Positions 41,901 through 54,724 of a stretch of 64,000 nt of DNA are shown here, piece by piece. The first letter of the stretch is position 1. Every line of letters begins with the position of its first letter. The notes under the pieces were generated by a model that saw only the letters and a list, made by a program, of their open reading frames with translations, searched no databases and was not told the origin of the DNA. The stretch is from Luidia sarsii. Lineage: Eukaryota > Echinodermata > Asteroidea > Paxillosida > Luidiidae. Both the position numbers and the translations under genes were made by a program. The stretch is taken from the NCBI GenBank assembly GCA_949987565.1, contig OX465105.1, positions 1,488,001 to 1,552,000 on the forward strand, given 5' to 3'.

Positions 41901-42245
41901 CTGTGATACACGTCACTCTCCTGCCATGTCATGTTTCAATACCGCAATGTGCCAGACTGTGATACACGTCGCTCTCCTGCCATGTCATGTTTCAATACAG
42001 CAATGCGCCTGACTGTGATACACGTCACTCTCCTGCCATGTCATGTTTCAATACCGCAATGCGCCTGACTGTGATACACGTCACGCTCCTGCCATGTCAT
42101 GTTTCAATACCGCAATGCGCCTGACTGTGATACACGTCACTCTCCTGCCATGTCATGTTTCAATACCGCAATGAGCCGGACTGTGATAAACGTCACTCTC
42201 CTGCCATGTTATGTTTCAATACCGCAATGCACCTGACTGTGATAC
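38981..42245. repeat. Fourth pass and complete third middle block
   Basis: Starts as a copy of 37,693 onward at 1,288 bp (23 monomers), sharing ACCAAAATGCGTGCG and CTGTCATACACGTAAC, then from about 40,090 follows the full block like 35,330-37,485 at an offset of 4,760 bp (85 monomers), with ATACCAGAATG at 40,091. It ends at about 42,245 by keeping GATACACGTC where copy 2 has GATACAAGTC. Confidence 0.75.
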
Positions 42246-42992
42246 ACGTCACTCTCCTGCCATGTCATGTTTCAATACCGCAATGCACCTGACTGTGATA
42301 CACGTCACTCTCCTGCCATGTCATGTTTTAATACCGCAATGCGCCTGACTGTGATACACGTCACTCTCCTGCCATGTCATGTTTCAATACCGCAATGCAC
42401 CTGACTGTGATACACGTCACTCTCCTGCCATGTCATGTTTCAATACAGTAATGTGCCTGACTGTGATACACGTCACTCGCCTGCCATGTCATGTTTCAAT
42501 ACAGTAATGCGCCTGACTGTGATACACGTCACTCTCCTGCCATGTCATGTTTCAATACCGCAATGCACCTAACTGTGATACACGTCACTCTCCTGCCATG
42601 TCATGTTTCAATACAGCAATGCGCCTGACTGTGATACACGTCACTCTCCTGCCATGTTATGTTTCAATACCGCAATGCGCCTGACTGTGATACACGTCAC
42701 TCTCCCGCCATGTCATGTTTCAATACCGCAATGCGCCTGACAGTGATACACGTCACTCTCCTGCCATGTCATGTTTCAATACCGCAATGAGCCTGACTGT
42801 GATACACGTCACTCGCCTGCCATGTCATGTTTCAATACTGCAATGCGCCTGACTGGGATACACATCACTCTCCTGCCATGTCATGTTTCAATACCGCAAT
42901 TAGCCTGACTGTGATACACGTCACTCTCCTGCCATGTCATGTTTCAATACCGCAATGTGCCTGACTGTGATACACGTCACTCGCCTGGCATG

Positions 42993-43040
42993 TCATGTTT
43001 CAATACTGCAATGCGCCTTACACGTCACTCTCCTGCCATG
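42993..43040. repeat. 48-bp deletion monomer 3
   Basis: Same eight-base deletion as at 30,241, at an offset of 12,752 bp, in the same neighbourhood of CTGGCATG before and AATAGCACAATGAACC after. It is therefore a copied form, not a new event. Confidence 0.95.
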
Positions 43041-43600
43041 TCATGTTTCAATAGCACAATGAACCTGACTGTGATACACGTCACTCTCCTGCCATGTCAT
43101 GTTTCAATACCACAATGTGCCTGACTGTGATACATGTCACTCTCCTGCCATGTCATGTTTCAATACCAAAATGTGCCTGACTGTGATACATGTCACTCTC
43201 CTGCCATGTCATGTTTCAATACCGCAATGCACCTGACTATGATACACATCACTCTCCTGCAATGTCATGTTTCAATAACACAATGCGCCTGACTGTGATA
43301 CACGTCACTCTCCTGCCATGTCATGTTTCAATACCGCAATGCGCCTGACAGTGATACATGTCCCTCTCCTGCAATGTCATGTTTCAAAACCGCAATGAGC
43401 CTGACTGTGATACACGTCACTCGCCTGCCATGTCATGTTTCAATACTGCAATGCGCCTGACTGGGATACACATCACTCTCCTGCCATGTCATGTTTCAAT
43501 ACCGCAATTAGCCTGACTGTGATACGCGTCACTCTCCTGCCATGTCATGTTTCAATACCGCAATGCGCCTGACTGTGATAAACGTCACTCGCCTGGCATG

Positions 43601-43648
43601 TCATGTTTCAATACTGCAATGCGCCTTACACGTCACTCTCCTGCCATG
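43601..43648. repeat. 48-bp deletion monomer 4
   Basis: Same deletion as at 30,849, again 608 bp after its neighbour at 42,993. The 608-bp duplication was thus already present when this region was copied. It keeps TTTCAATACTG where the 30,849 monomer has TTTTAATACTG. Confidence 0.95.
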
Positions 43649-44936
43649 TCATGTTTCAATAGCAAAATGAACCTGACTGTGATACACGTCACTCTCCTGC
43701 CATGTCATGTTTCAATACCACAATGTGCCTGACTGTGATACATGTCACTCTCCTGCCATGTCATGTTTCAATACCAAAATGTGCCTGACTGTGATACATG
43801 TCACTCTCCTGCCATGTCATGTTTCAATACCGCAATGCACCTGACTATGATACACATCACTCTCCTGCAATGTCATGTTTCAATAACACAATGCGCCTGA
43901 CTGTGATACACGTCACTCTCCTGCCATGTCATGTTTCAATACTGCAATGCGCCTGACTGTGATACGCGTCACTCTCCTGCCATGTCATGTTTCAATACCG
44001 CAATGTGCCAGACTGTGACACACGTCACTCTCCTGCCATGTCATGTTTTAATACCGCAATGTGCCTGACTGTGATACGCGTCACTCTCCTGCCATGTCAT
44101 GTTTCAATACCGCCATGAGCCTGACTGTGATACACGTCACTCTCCTGCCATGTCATGTTTCAATACCGCAATGTGCCTGACTGTGATACACGTCACTCTC
44201 CTGCCATGTCATGTTTCAATACCACAATGTGCCTGACTGTGATACATGTCACTCCCCTGCCATGTCATGTTTCAATACCACAATGTGCCTGACTTTGATA
44301 CATGTCACTCTCCTGCCATGTCATGTTTCAATACCGCAATGCACCTGACTATGATACACATCACTCTCCTGCAATGTCATGTTTCAATAACACAATGCGC
44401 CTGACTGTGATACACGTCACTCTCCTGCCATGTCATGTTTCAATACCGCAATGCGCCTGACTGTGATACGCGTCACTCTCCTGCCATGTCATGTTTCAAT
44501 ACCGCAATGTGCCAGACTGTGACACACGTCACTCTCCTGCCATGTCATGTTTCAATACCACAATGTGCCTGACTGTGATACGCGTCACTCTCCTGCCATG
44601 TCATGTTTCAATGCCGCAATGAGCCTGACTGTGATACACGTCACTCTCCTGCCATGTCATGTTTCAATACCGCATTGTGCCTGACTGTGATACACGTCAC
44701 TCTCCTGCCATGTCATGTTTCAATACAGCAATGCGCCTGACTGTGATACACGTCACTCTCCTGCCATGTTATGTTTCAATACCGCAATGCGCCTGATTGT
44801 GATACACGTCACTCTCCCGCCATGTCATGTTTCAATACCACAATGCGCCTGACAGTGATACACGTCCCTCTCCTGCAATATCATGTTTCAAAACCTCAAT
44901 GAGCCTGACTGTGATACACGTCACCCTCTTGCCATG

Positions 44937-44993
44937 TCATGTTTCAATACCGCAATGCGCACTGACTGTGATACACGTCACTCTCCTGCCATA
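44937..44993. repeat. 57-bp insertion monomer 1
   Basis: One extra A makes GCGCACTGACTG out of GCGCCTGACTG (monomer position 25). The monomer ends CCATA and is preceded by an AAAACCTCAATG monomer. Confidence 0.95.
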
Positions 44994-47849
44994 TCATGTT
45001 TCAATACCGCAATGAGCCTGACTGTGATACACTTCACTCTACTGCCATGTCATGTTTCAATACCGCAATGCGCCTGACTGTGATACGCGTCACTCTCCCG
45101 CCATGTCATGTTTCAATACCGAAATGCGCCTGACTGTGATACATGTCACTCTCCTGCCATGTCATGTTTCAATACCGCAATGCACCTGACTGTGATACAC
45201 GTCACTCTCCCGCCATGTCATGTTTCAATACCGAAATGCGCCTGACAGTGATACACGTCCCTCTCCAGCAATGTCATGTTTCAATAACGAAATGTGCCTG
45301 ACTGTGATACACGTCACTCTCCTGCCATGTCATGTTTCAATACCGCAATGCACCTGACTGTGATACACGTCACTCTCCTGCCATGTCATGTTTCAATACC
45401 GCAATTCACCTGACTGTGATACACGTCACTCTCCTGCCATGTCATGTTTCAATACCGCAATGCGCCTGACTGTGATACACGTCACTCTCCTGCCATGTCA
45501 TGTTTCAATACCGCAATGCACCTGACTGTGATACACGTCACTCTCCTGCCATGTCATGTTTCAATACAGTAATGTGCCTGACTGTGATACACGTCACTCG
45601 CCTGCCATGTCATGTTTCAATACAGTAATGCGCCTGACTGTGATACACGTCACTCTCCTGCCATGTCATGTTTCAATACCGCAATGCACCTAACTGTGAT
45701 ACACATCACTCTCCTGCCATGTCATGTTTCAATACAGCAATGCGCCTGACTGTGATACACGTCACTCTCCTGCCATGTTATGTTTCAATACCGCAATGAG
45801 CCTGACTGTGATACAGGTCACTCTCCCGCCATGTCATGTTTCAATACCGCATTGCGCCTGACTGTGATACGCGTCACTCTCCTGCCATGTCATGTTTCAA
45901 TACCGCAATGCGCCTGACTGTGATACGCGTCACTCTCCCGCCATGTCATGTTTCAATACCGCAATGCGCCTGACTGTGACACACGTCACTCTCCTGCCAT
46001 GTCATGTTTCAATACCGCAATGTGCCTGACTGTGATACGCGTCACTCTCCTGCCATGTCATGTTTCAATACCGCAATGAGCCTGACTGTGATACACGTCA
46101 CTCTCCTGCCATGTCATGTTTCAATACCGCAATGTGCCTGACTGTGATACACGTCACTCTCCTGCCATGTCATGTTTCAATACAGCAATGCGCCTGACTG
46201 TGATACACGTCACTCTCCTGCCATGTTATGTTTCAATACCGCAATGCGCCTGACTGTGATACACGTCACTCTCCCGCCATGTCATGTTTCAATACCACAA
46301 TGCGCCTGACAGTGATACACGTCCCTCTCCTGCAATGTCATGTTTCAAAACCTCAATGAGCCTGACTGTGATACACGTCACTCTCTTGCCATGTCATGTT
46401 TCAATACCGCAATGCGCCTGACTGTGATACACGTCTCTCTCCTGCAATGTCATGTTTCATTACCGCAATGCGCCTGACTGTGATATACGTCACTCTCCTG
46501 CCATGTCATGTTTCAATACCGCAATGCGCCTGACTATGATACACGTCTCTCTCCTGCCATGTCATGTTTCAATACCGCAATGCACATGACTGTGATACAC
46601 GTCACTCTCCTGCCATGTCATGTTTCAATACCGCAATGCGCCTGACTGTGATACACGTCACTCTCCTGCCATGTCATGTTTCAATACCGCAATGTGCCTG
46701 ACTGTGATACACGTCACTCTCCTGCCATGTCATGTTTCAATACCACAATGTGCCTGACTGTGATACATGTCACTCCCCTGCCATGTCATGTTTCAATACC
46801 GCAATGTGCCTGACTGTGATACACGTCACTCTCCTGCCATGTCATGTTTCAATACCGCAATGCGCCTGACTATGATACACGTCTCTCTCCTGCCATGTCA
46901 TGTTTCAATACCGCAATGCACATGACTGTGATACACGTCACTCTCCTGCCATGTCATGTTTCAATACTGCAATGCGCCTGACTGTGATACACGTCACTCT
47001 CCTGCCATGTCATGTTTCAATACCGCAATGCACCTGACTGTGATACACGTCACTCTCTTGCCATGTCATGTTTCAATACCGCAATGCGCCTGACTGTGAT
47101 ACATGTCACTCTCCTGCCATGTCATGTTTCAATACCACAATGTGCCTGACTGTGATACATGTCACTCCCCTGCCATGTCATGTTTCAATACCACAATGTG
47201 CCTGACTGTGATACATGTCACTCTCCTGCCATGTCATGTTTCAATACCACAATGCACCTGACTATGATACACATCACTCTCCTGCAATGTCATGTTTCAA
47301 TAACACAATGCGCCTGACTGTGATACACGTCACTCTCCTGCCATGTCATGTTTCAATACCGCAATGCGCCTGACTGTGATACGCGTCACTCTCCTGCCAT
47401 GTCATGTTTCAATACCGCAATGTGCCAGACTGTGACACACGTCACTCTCCTGCCATGTCATGTTTCAATACCACAATGTGCCTGACTGTGATACGCGTCA
47501 CTCTCCTGCCATGTCATGTTTCAATGCCGCAATGAGCCTGACTGTGATACACGTCACTCTCCTGCCATGTCATGTTTCAATACCGCATTGTGCCTGACTG
47601 TGATACACGTCACTCTCCTGCCATGTCATGTTTCAATACAGCAATGCGCCTGACTGTGATACACGTCACTCTCCTGCCATGTCATGTTTCAATACCGCAA
47701 TGCGCCTGACTGTGATACACGTCACTCTCCCGCCATGTCATGTTTCAATACCACAATGCGCCTGACAGTGATACACGTCCCTCTCCTGCAATATCATGTT
47801 TCAAAACCTCAATGAGCCTGACTGTGATACACATCACTCTCTTGCCATG

Positions 47850-47906
47850 TCATGTTTCAATACCGCAATGCGCACTGACTGTGATACACGTCACTCTCCT
47901 GCCATA
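47850..47906. repeat. 57-bp insertion monomer 2
   Basis: Same insertion and same neighbours as at 44,937, 2,913 bp downstream. The monomer before it has ACACATCACTCTC where that of copy 1 has ACACGTCACCCTC. Confidence 0.95.
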
Positions 47907-50370
47907 TCATGTTTCAATACCGCAATGAGCCTGACTGTGATACACTTCACTCTACTGCCATGTCATGTTTCAATACCGCAATGCGCCTGACTGTGATACG
48001 CGTCACTCTCCAGCCATGTCATGTTTCAATACGGCAATGTGCCAGACTGTGACACACGTCACTCTCCTCCCATGAAATGTTTCAATACCGCAAATTGCCT
48101 GACTGTGATACGCGTCACTCTCCTGCCATGTCATGTTTCAATACCGCAATGCGCCTGACTGTGATACACGTCACGCTCCTGCCATGTCAAGTTTCAATAC
48201 CGCAATGCGCCTGACTGTGATACACGTCCCTCTCCTGCAATGTCATGTTTCAATAACGAAATGTGCCTGACTGTGATACACGTCACTCGCCTGCCATGTC
48301 ATGTTTCACTACCACAATGCGCCTGACTGTGATACACGTCACTCTCCCGCCATGTCATGTTTCAATACCGAAATGCGCCTGACTGTGATACATGTCACTC
48401 TCCTGCCATGTCATGTTTCAATACCGCAATGCACCTGACTGTGATACACGTCACTCTCCCGCCATGTCATGTTTCAATACCGAAATGCGCCTGACAGTGA
48501 TACACGTCCCTATCCAGCAATGTCATGTTTCAATAACGAAATGTGCCTGACTGTGATACACGTCACTCTCCTGCCATGTCATGTTTCAATACCACAATGA
48601 GCCTGACTGTGATACACGTCACTCTCCTGCCATGTCATGTTTCAATACCGCAATGAGCCGGACTGTGATCCACGTCACTCTCCTACCATGTCATGTTTCA
48701 ATACCGCAATGCGCCTGACTGTGATACACGTCACTCTTCTGCCATGTCATGTTTCAATACTGCAATGAGCCTGACTGTGATACACGTCACTCTCCTGCCA
48801 TGTCATGTTTCAATACCGCAATGCGCCTGACTGTGATACACGTCACTCTCCTGCCATGTCATGTTTCAATACCGCAATGCACCTGACTGTAATACACGTC
48901 ACTCTCCTGCCATGTCATGTTTCAATACCGCAATGCACCTGACTGTGATACACGTCACTCTCCTGCCATGTCATGTTTCAATACCGCAATGCGCCTGACT
49001 GTGATACACGTCACTCTCCTGCCATGTCATGTTTCAATACCGCAATGCACCTGACTGTGATACACGTCACTCTCCTGCCATGTCATGTTTCAATACAGTA
49101 ATGTGCCTGACTGTGATACACGTCACTCGCCTGCCACGTCATGTTTCAATACAGTAATGCGCCAGACTGTGATACACGTCACTCTCCTGCCATGTCATGT
49201 TTCAATACCGCAATGCACCTAACTGTGATACACATCACTCTCCTGCCATGTCATGTTTCAATACAGCAATGCGCCTGACTGTGATACACGTCACTCTCCT
49301 GCAATGTCATGTTTCAATAACACAATGCGCCTGACTGTGATACACGTCACTCTCCTGCCATGTCATGTTTCAATACTGCAATGCGCCTGACTGTGATACG
49401 CGTCACTCTCCTGCCATGTCATGTTTCAATACCGCAATGTGCCAGACTGTGACACACGTCACTCTCCTGCCATGTCATGTTTTAATACCGCAATGTGCCT
49501 GACTGTGATACGCGTCACTCTCCTGCCATGTCATGTTTCAATACCGCCATGAGCCTGACTGTGATACACGTCACTCTCCTGCCATGTCATGTTTCAATAC
49601 CGCAATGTGCCTGACTGTGATACACGTCACTCTCCTGCCATGTCATGTTTCAATACCACAATGTGCCTGACTGTGATACATGTCACTCCCCTGCCATGTC
49701 ATGTTTCAATACCACAATGTGCCTGACTTTGATACATGTCACTCTCCTGCCATGTCATGTTTCAATACCGCAATGCACCTGACTATGATACACATCACTC
49801 TCCTGCAATGTCATGTTTCAATAACACAATGCGCCTGACTGTGATACACGTCACTCTCCTGCCATGTCATGTTTCAATACCGCAATGCGCCTGACTGTGA
49901 TACGCGTCACTCTCCTGCCATGTCATGTTTCAATACCGCAATGTGCCAGACTGTGACACACGTCACTCTCCTGCCATGTCATGTTTCAATACCACAATGT
50001 GCCTGACTGTGATACGCGTCACTCTCCTGCCATGTCATGTTTCAATGCCGCAATGAGCCTGACTGTGATACACGTCACTCTCCTGCCATGTCATGTTTCA
50101 ATACCGCATTGTGCCTGACTGTGATACACGTCACTCTCCTGCCATGTCATGTTTCAATACAGCAATGCGCCTGACTGTGATACACGTCACTCTCCTGCCA
50201 TGTTATGTTTCAATACCGCAATGCGCCTGATTGTGATACACGTCACTCTCCCGCCATGTCATGTTTCAATACCACAATGCGCCTGACAGTGATACACGTC
50301 CCTCTCCTGCAATATCATGTTTCAAAACCTCAATGAGCCTGACTGTGATACACGTCACCCTCTTGCCATG

Positions 50371-50427
50371 TCATGTTTCAATACCGCAATGCGCACTGAC
50401 TGTGATACACGTCACTCTCCTGCCATA
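50371..50427. repeat. 57-bp insertion monomer 3
   Basis: Copy of the 44,937 monomer at an offset of exactly 5,434 bp, inside the second higher-order unit; the preceding ACGTCACCCTC is shared with it. Confidence 0.95.
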
Positions 50428-53283
50428 TCATGTTTCAATACCGCAATGAGCCTGACTGTGATACACTTCACTCTACTGCCATGTCATGTTTCAATACCGC
50501 AATGCGCCTGACTGTGATACGCGTCACTCTCCCGCCATGTCATGTTTCAATACCGAAATGCGCCTGACTGTGATACATGTCACTCTCCTGCCATGTCATG
50601 TTTCAATACCGCAATGCACCTGACTGTGATACACGTCACTCTCCCGCCATGTCATGTTTCAATACCGAAATGCGCCTGACAGTGATACACGTCCCTCTCC
50701 AGCAATGTCATGTTTCAATAACGAAATGTGCCTGACTGTGATACACGTCACTCTCCTGCCATGTCATGTTTCAATACCGCAATGCACCTGACTGTGATAC
50801 ACGTCACTCTCCTGCCATGTCATGTTTCAATACCGCAATTCACCTGACTGTGATACACGTCACTCTCCTGCCATGTCATGTTTCAATACCGCAATGCGCC
50901 TGACTGTGATACACGTCACTCTCCTGCCATGTCATGTTTCAATACCGCAATGCACCTGACTGTGATACACGTCACTCTCCTGCCATGTCATGTTTCAATA
51001 CAGTAATGTGCCTGACTGTGATACACGTCACTCGCCTGCCATGTCATGTTTCAATACAGTAATGCGCCTGACTGTGATACACGTCACTCTCCTGCCATGT
51101 CATGTTTCAATACCGCAATGCACCTAACTGTGATACACATCACTCTCCTGCCATGTCATGTTTCAATACAGCAATGCGCCTGACTGTGATACACGTCACT
51201 CTCCTGCCATGTTATGTTTCAATACCGCAATGAGCCTGACTGTGATACAGGTCACTCTCCCGCCATGTCATGTTTCAATACCGCATTGCGCCTGACTGTG
51301 ATACGCGTCACTCTCCTGCCATGTCATGTTTCAATACCGCAATGCGCCTGACTGTGATACGCGTCACTCTCCCGCCATGTCATGTTTCAATACCGCAATG
51401 CGCCTGACTGTGACACACGTCACTCTCCTGCCATGTCATGTTTCAATACCGCAATGTGCCTGACTGTGATACGCGTCACTCTCCTGCCATGTCATGTTTC
51501 AATACCGCAATGAGCCTGACTGTGATACACGTCACTCTCCTGCCATGTCATGTTTCAATACCGCAATGTGCCTGACTGTGATACACGTCACTCTCCTGCC
51601 ATGTCATGTTTCAATACAGCAATGCGCCTGACTGTGATACACGTCACTCTCCTGCCATGTTATGTTTCAATACCGCAATGCGCCTGACTGTGATACACGT
51701 CACTCTCCCGCCATGTCATGTTTCAATACCACAATGCGCCTGACAGTGATACACGTCCCTCTCCTGCAATGTCATGTTTCAAAACCTCAATGAGCCTGAC
51801 TGTGATACACGTCACTCTCTTGCCATGTCATGTTTCAATACCGCAATGCGCCTGACTGTGATACACGTCTCTCTCCTGCAATGTCATGTTTCATTACCGC
51901 AATGCGCCTGACTGTGATATACGTCACTCTCCTGCCATGTCATGTTTCAATACCGCAATGCGCCTGACTATGATACACGTCTCTCTCCTGCCATGTCATG
52001 TTTCAATACCGCAATGCACATGACTGTGATACACGTCACTCTCCTGCCATGTCATGTTTCAATACCGCAATGCGCCTGACTGTGATACACGTCACTCTCC
52101 TGCCATGTCATGTTTCAATACCGCAATGTGCCTGACTGTGATACACGTCACTCTCCTGCCATGTCATGTTTCAATACCACAATGTGCCTGACTGTGATAC
52201 ATGTCACTCCCCTGCCATGTCATGTTTCAATACCGCAATGTGCCTGACTGTGATACACGTCACTCTCCTGCCATGTCATGTTTCAATACCGCAATGCGCC
52301 TGACTATGATACACGTCTCTCTCCTGCCATGTCATGTTTCAATACCGCAATGCACATGACTGTGATACACGTCACTCTCCTGCCATGTCATGTTTCAATA
52401 CTGCAATGCGCCTGACTGTGATACACGTCACTCTCCTGCCATGTCATGTTTCAATACCGCAATGCACCTGACTGTGATACACGTCACTCTCTTGCCATGT
52501 CATGTTTCAATACCGCAATGCGCCTGACTGTGATACATGTCACTCTCCTGCCATGTCATGTTTCAATACCACAATGTGCCTGACTGTGATACATGTCACT
52601 CCCCTGCCATGTCATGTTTCAATACCACAATGTGCCTGACTGTGATACATGTCACTCTCCTGCCATGTCATGTTTCAATACCACAATGCACCTGACTATG
52701 ATACACATCACTCTCCTGCAATGTCATGTTTCAATAACACAATGCGCCTGACTGTGATACACGTCACTCTCCTGCCATGTCATGTTTCAATACCGCAATG
52801 CGCCTGACTGTGATACGCGTCACTCTCCTGCCATGTCATGTTTCAATACCGCAATGTGCCAGACTGTGACACACGTCACTCTCCTGCCATGTCATGTTTC
52901 AATACCACAATGTGCCTGACTGTGATACGCGTCACTCTCCTGCCATGTCATGTTTCAATGCCGCAATGAGCCTGACTGTGATACACGTCACTCTCCTGCC
53001 ATGTCATGTTTCAATACCGCATTGTGCCTGACTGTGATACACGTCACTCTCCTGCCATGTCATGTTTCAATACAGCAATGCGCCTGACTGTGATACACGT
53101 CACTCTCCTGCCATGTCATGTTTCAATACCGCAATGCGCCTGACTGTGATACACGTCACTCTCCCGCCATGTCATGTTTCAATACCACAATGCGCCTGAC
53201 AGTGATACACGTCCCTCTCCTGCAATATCATGTTTCAAAACCTCAATGAGCCTGACTGTGATACACATCACTCTCTTGCCATG

Positions 53284-53340
53284 TCATGTTTCAATACCGC
53301 AATGCGCACTGACTGTGATACACGTCACTCTCCTGCCATA
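53284..53340. repeat. 57-bp insertion monomer 4
   Basis: Copy of the 47,850 monomer at 5,434 bp; the preceding ACACATCACTCTC is shared with it. To its right the register runs unbroken for 190 monomers. Confidence 0.95.
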
Positions 53341-54724
53341 TCATGTTTCAATACCGCAATGAGCCTGACTGTGATACACTTCACTCTACTGCCATGTCAT
53401 GTTTCAATACCGCAATGCGCCTGACTGTGATACGCGTCACTCTCCTGCCATGTCATGTTTCAATACGGCAATGTGCCAGACTGTGACACACGTCACTCTC
53501 CTCCCATGAAATGTTTCAATACCGCAAATTGCCTGACTGTGATACGCGTCACTCTCCTGCCATGTCATGTTTCAATACCGCAATGCGCCTGACTGTGATA
53601 CACGTCACGCTCCTGCCATGTCAAGTTTCAATACCGCAATGCGCCTGACTGTGATACACGTCCCTCTCCTGCAATGTCATGTTTCAATAACGAAATGTGC
53701 CTGACTGTGATACACGTCACTCGCCTGCCATGTCATGTTTCACTACCACAATGCGCCTGACTGTGATACACGTCACTCTCCCGCCATGTCATGTTTCAAT
53801 ACCGAAATGCGCCTGACTGTGATACATGTCACTCTCCTGCCATGTCATGTTTCAATACCGCAATGCACCTGACTGTGATACACGTCACTCTCCCGCCATG
53901 TCATGTTTCAATACCGAAATGCGCCTGACAGTGATACACGTCCCTATCCAGCAATGTCATGTTTCAATAACGAAATGTGCCTGACTGTGATACACGTCAC
54001 TCTCCTGCCATGTCATGTTTCAATACCACAATGAGCCTGACTGTGATACACGTCACTCTCCTGCCATGTCATGTTTCAATACCGCAATGAGCCGGACTGT
54101 GATCCACGTCACTCTCCTACCATGTCATGTTTCAATACCGCAATGCGCCTGACTGTGATACACGTCACTCTTCTGCCATGTCATGTTTCAATACTGCAAT
54201 GAGCCTGACTGTGATACACGTCACTCTCCTGCCATGTCATGTTTCAATACCGCAATGCGCCTGACTGTGATACACGTCACTCTCCTGCCATGTCATGTTT
54301 CAATACCGCAATGCACCTGACTGTAATACACGTCACTCTCCTGCCATGTCATGTTTCAATACCGCAATGCACCTGACTGTGATACACGTCACTCTCCTGC
54401 CATGTCATGTTTCAATACCGCAATGCGCCTGACTGTGATACACGTCACTCTCCTGCCATGTCATGTTTCAATACCGCAATGCACCTGACTGTGATACACG
54501 TCACTCTCCTGCCATGTCATGTTTCAATACAGTAATGTGCCTGACTGTGATACACGTCACTCGCCTGCCACGTCATGTTTCAATACAGTAATGCGCCAGA
54601 CTGTGATACACGTCACTCTCCTGCCATGTCATGTTTCAATACCGCAATGCACCTAACTGTGATACACATCACTCTCCTGCCATGTCATGTTTCCATACAG
54701 CAATGCGCCTGACTGTGATACACG

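Larger units (their letters stand above)
25257..43856. repeat. Middle domain: ACAAGTC / CTGCAATG / AATAACAC subfamily
   Basis: Common diagnostic variants here are GATACAAGTC, CTGCAATG, CTACCATGTTATG, AATAACACAATG, AATAGCACAATGAACC and GCGTGCGACTG, which are rare or absent to the left (CTGCAATG appears at 18,592 and 24,411). All four 48-bp monomers are in this domain. A block including GGCTGCGATACACG monomers occurs four times (27,387, 34,987, 38,459, 39,747). The boundary at 25,257 is a judgement, since the left domain grades into it through the 24.3-25.3 kb duplications. Confidence 0.7.
43857..49290. repeat. 5,434-bp higher-order unit, copy 1
   Basis: Ninety-seven monomers, two of them 57 bp, repeated directly as 49,291-54,724. 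The left edge is set by ACACATCAC against ACACGTCAC at 43,856/49,290. Rare states match throughout: TCCAGCAATG (45,265 and 50,699), CTGTGATCCACGTC (48,663 and 54,097), GCACCTAACTG (45,688 and 51,122). A difference I saw is CTCCAGCCATG at 48,007, where copy 2 has CTCCTGCCATG. Within the unit about 0.9 kb near 44,220 resembles 47,130 onward. Confidence 0.85.
49291..54724. repeat. 5,434-bp higher-order unit, copy 2
   Basis: The direct partner of 43,857-49,290, in the same order and with the same two 57-bp monomers. TTTCCATACAG at 54,690 is private to it. Identity runs on to 54,736, where GCCATG replaces GCAATG. From there the array follows 51,208 onward at 3,529 bp, so the next unit begins part-way in. 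Confidence 0.85.

Noticed and set aside
30166..43732. Open frames of 61-68 codons around the 48-bp monomers
   Set aside because: The 8-bp deletion removes both TGA codons and shifts frame, which alone creates them.
44827..53424. Overlapping pairs of 62-64-codon open frames around the 57-bp monomers
   Set aside because: Created by the one-base insertion and the TGACAG variant, which removes the second TGA. Present in duplicate only because the surrounding DNA is duplicated.
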